Source: CALMEC01 sp963765105 (GTDB taxonomy: Bacteria; Actinomycetota; Thermoleophilia; Miltoncostaeales; Miltoncostaeaceae). Taken from it: a DNA stretch of 64,000 bases. Below the pieces are notes generated by a model. The model worked only from the letters and a program-made list of their open reading frames with translations. It was not told where the DNA came from and did no database searches. Of the stretch, positions 63,167 through 64,000 are shown in pieces. Numbering within the stretch: the stretch's first letter is position 1; each line of letters starts with the position of its first letter. The translations under genes were made by a program, and so were the position numbers. The DNA lies in assembly GCA_963765105.1 (NCBI GenBank), contig CAVXUW010000004.1, forward strand, positions 434,001 to 498,000. The letters are read 5' to 3'.

Positions 63167-64000
63167 CAGTCGTGCTCCAGCGTCGAGAGGTCACCGGCCG
63201 GGAGGCCAAGTTCCTCCGCCTTCAGCAGGCGACGCATGATCTTGCCGCTCCTTGTGTGCGGGAGCTGATCGCGGAACGCGATCGCCCGCGGAGCGATCGA
63301 CGCACCCAGGCGGCGGCGGGCGTGGGCGAGAATGTCGCGACGCAGAGCATCGTCTGCCACGTGCCCCTGGTGCAGGGAGACGAACGCCTTGACGGTCTCG
63401 CCGGCGACGGGGTCGGGAACACCGATAACGCCGGCCTCTGCAACCGCCGGATGCTCGGTGAGAACCCGCTCGACCTCGAATGGGCCGATCAGATGACCGG
63501 CCGACTTGATCACGTCGTCTCCCCGTCCCACGAACCAGTAGTAGCCGTCCTCGTCGCGAGTGACCAGGTCACCAGAGAGGTACCAACCGTCGACGAACGA
63601 TCGCTGGTAGCGCTCGTCCTCGTCGAGGTAGGCCCGAAACATTGATGGCCAGCCCGCACGGAGGGCGAGCTCACCCTGGGTGCCTGGGGCGTCGACGACC
63701 TCAACGCCGTTTCCGACCCGGCGGACGACGGCCGCCTCCACGCCAGGCAAGGGACGTCCCATCGATCCGGGTTTGACGTCGCAAGCGGCGAAGTTCGCGA
63801 TCATGATCGCGCCAGTCTCGGTCTGCCACCAGTTGTCGTGAATCGGACGACCGAGAACCTCGGAACCCCAAACCACTGCCTCTGCGTTGAGTGGTTCCCC
63901 GACGCTGGCGATGAAGCGAAGAGCCGACAGGTCGTGCTCGGCGGGCAACTCGTCGCCGAGGCGCATGAGTCGGCGGATCGCTGTCGGAGCTGTGTACCAG
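63166..64000 (-). CDS. acsA: AMP-forming acyl-CoA synthetase (acetyl-CoA synthetase-like), 5' end cut by window edge
   Basis: Frame is open to the window edge (277 residues seen). C-terminal part of an ANL enzyme: WYTAPTAIRRLM, IHDNWWQTETGAIM, VDGWYLSGDLVTRDEDGYYWFVGR, DDVIKSAGHLIGP, and the catalytic Lys in QLPHTRSGKIMRRLLK. The PHTRSGK context is the typical acetylation site of acetyl-CoA synthetases. First visible gene of the dehydrogenase-ACP operon. Acetate is the likely substrate. Confidence 0.88.
   Translation of the reverse strand, partial: WYTAPTAIRRLMRLGDELPAEHDLSALRFIASVGEPLNAEAVVWGSEVLGRPIHDNWWQTETGAIMIANFAACDVKPGSMGRPLPGVEAAVVRRVGNGVEVVDAPGTQGELALRAGWPSMFRAYLDEDERYQRSFVDGWYLSGDLVTRDEDGYYWFVGRGDDVIKSAGHLIGPFEVERVLTEHPAVAEAGVIGVPDPVAGETVKAFVSLHQGHVADDALRRDILAHARRRLGASIAPRAIAFRDQLPHTRSGKIMRRLLKAEELGLPAGDLSTLEHD

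Overview
The window is high-GC, densely packed bacterial DNA that reads as Actinomycetota. Supporting traits are an F420-type (Ddn-like) nitroreductase, an RsiG-like anti-sigma protein, an MMPL exporter, a VKOR/DsbA pair, an N-terminal-GNAT acyl-CoA synthetase (PatA type), frequent GTG starts, many likely leaderless starts and ATGA/GTGA gene overlaps. I cannot fix the class; Acidimicrobiia or Thermoleophilia would fit. No rRNA, tRNA, CRISPR, transposase or phage gene was seen.

Layout. 1-10.5 kb is a rearranged accessory segment: a DUF4386 protein, a nitroreductase, an ABC exporter operon with an alpha/beta hydrolase, two small membrane proteins, and three broken pieces of one zinc alcohol dehydrogenase. 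A ~235 bp promoter region is present twice, once in front of the nitroreductase and once in front of the ABC operon. 10.9-15.6 kb has an RsiG-like gene, an ArsR-DUF2892-MMPL operon and an SQR-like flavoprotein. 15.7-18.9 kb is metY-metX-metW (methionine by direct sulfhydrylation). 19-25 kb carries single genes: TrhA/hemolysin III, a secreted HtaA-like protein, two VOC enzymes, an ArsR-type regulator with a divergent 66-aa gene, and terC behind a probable manganese riboswitch.

25-36.4 kb is dominated by a phenylalanine/tyrosine degradation cluster: phhA, an AsnC regulator, an acyl-CoA synthetase (probably acetoacetate-CoA ligase), a fumarylacetoacetase, a second AsnC regulator, hppD, hmgA and a frameshifted iron alcohol dehydrogenase. 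A class IV aminotransferase, an unknown 360-aa protein and an adenosine deaminase precede it. 36.4-53.4 kb holds a LysE exporter with its LysR regulator, an ABC-2 exporter, several secreted proteins (matrixin, M15 peptidase, GH114 lipoprotein), DsbA with VKOR, an SF2 helicase, two MFS transporters and several genes with apparent frameshifts.

53.4-64 kb is central metabolism: a TrpB2-type tryptophan synthase, a methyltransferase, inorganic pyrophosphatase, a PatA-like protein with GNAT and NDP-forming acyl-CoA synthetase domains, and a tightly overlapped opposite-strand operon acs-E1alpha-E1beta-E2-ACP. That operon couples an AMP-forming acyl-CoA synthetase and a 2-oxoacid dehydrogenase complex to a dedicated acyl carrier protein. 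Together with the neighbouring acetyltransferase it is the best candidate here for an undescribed working unit.
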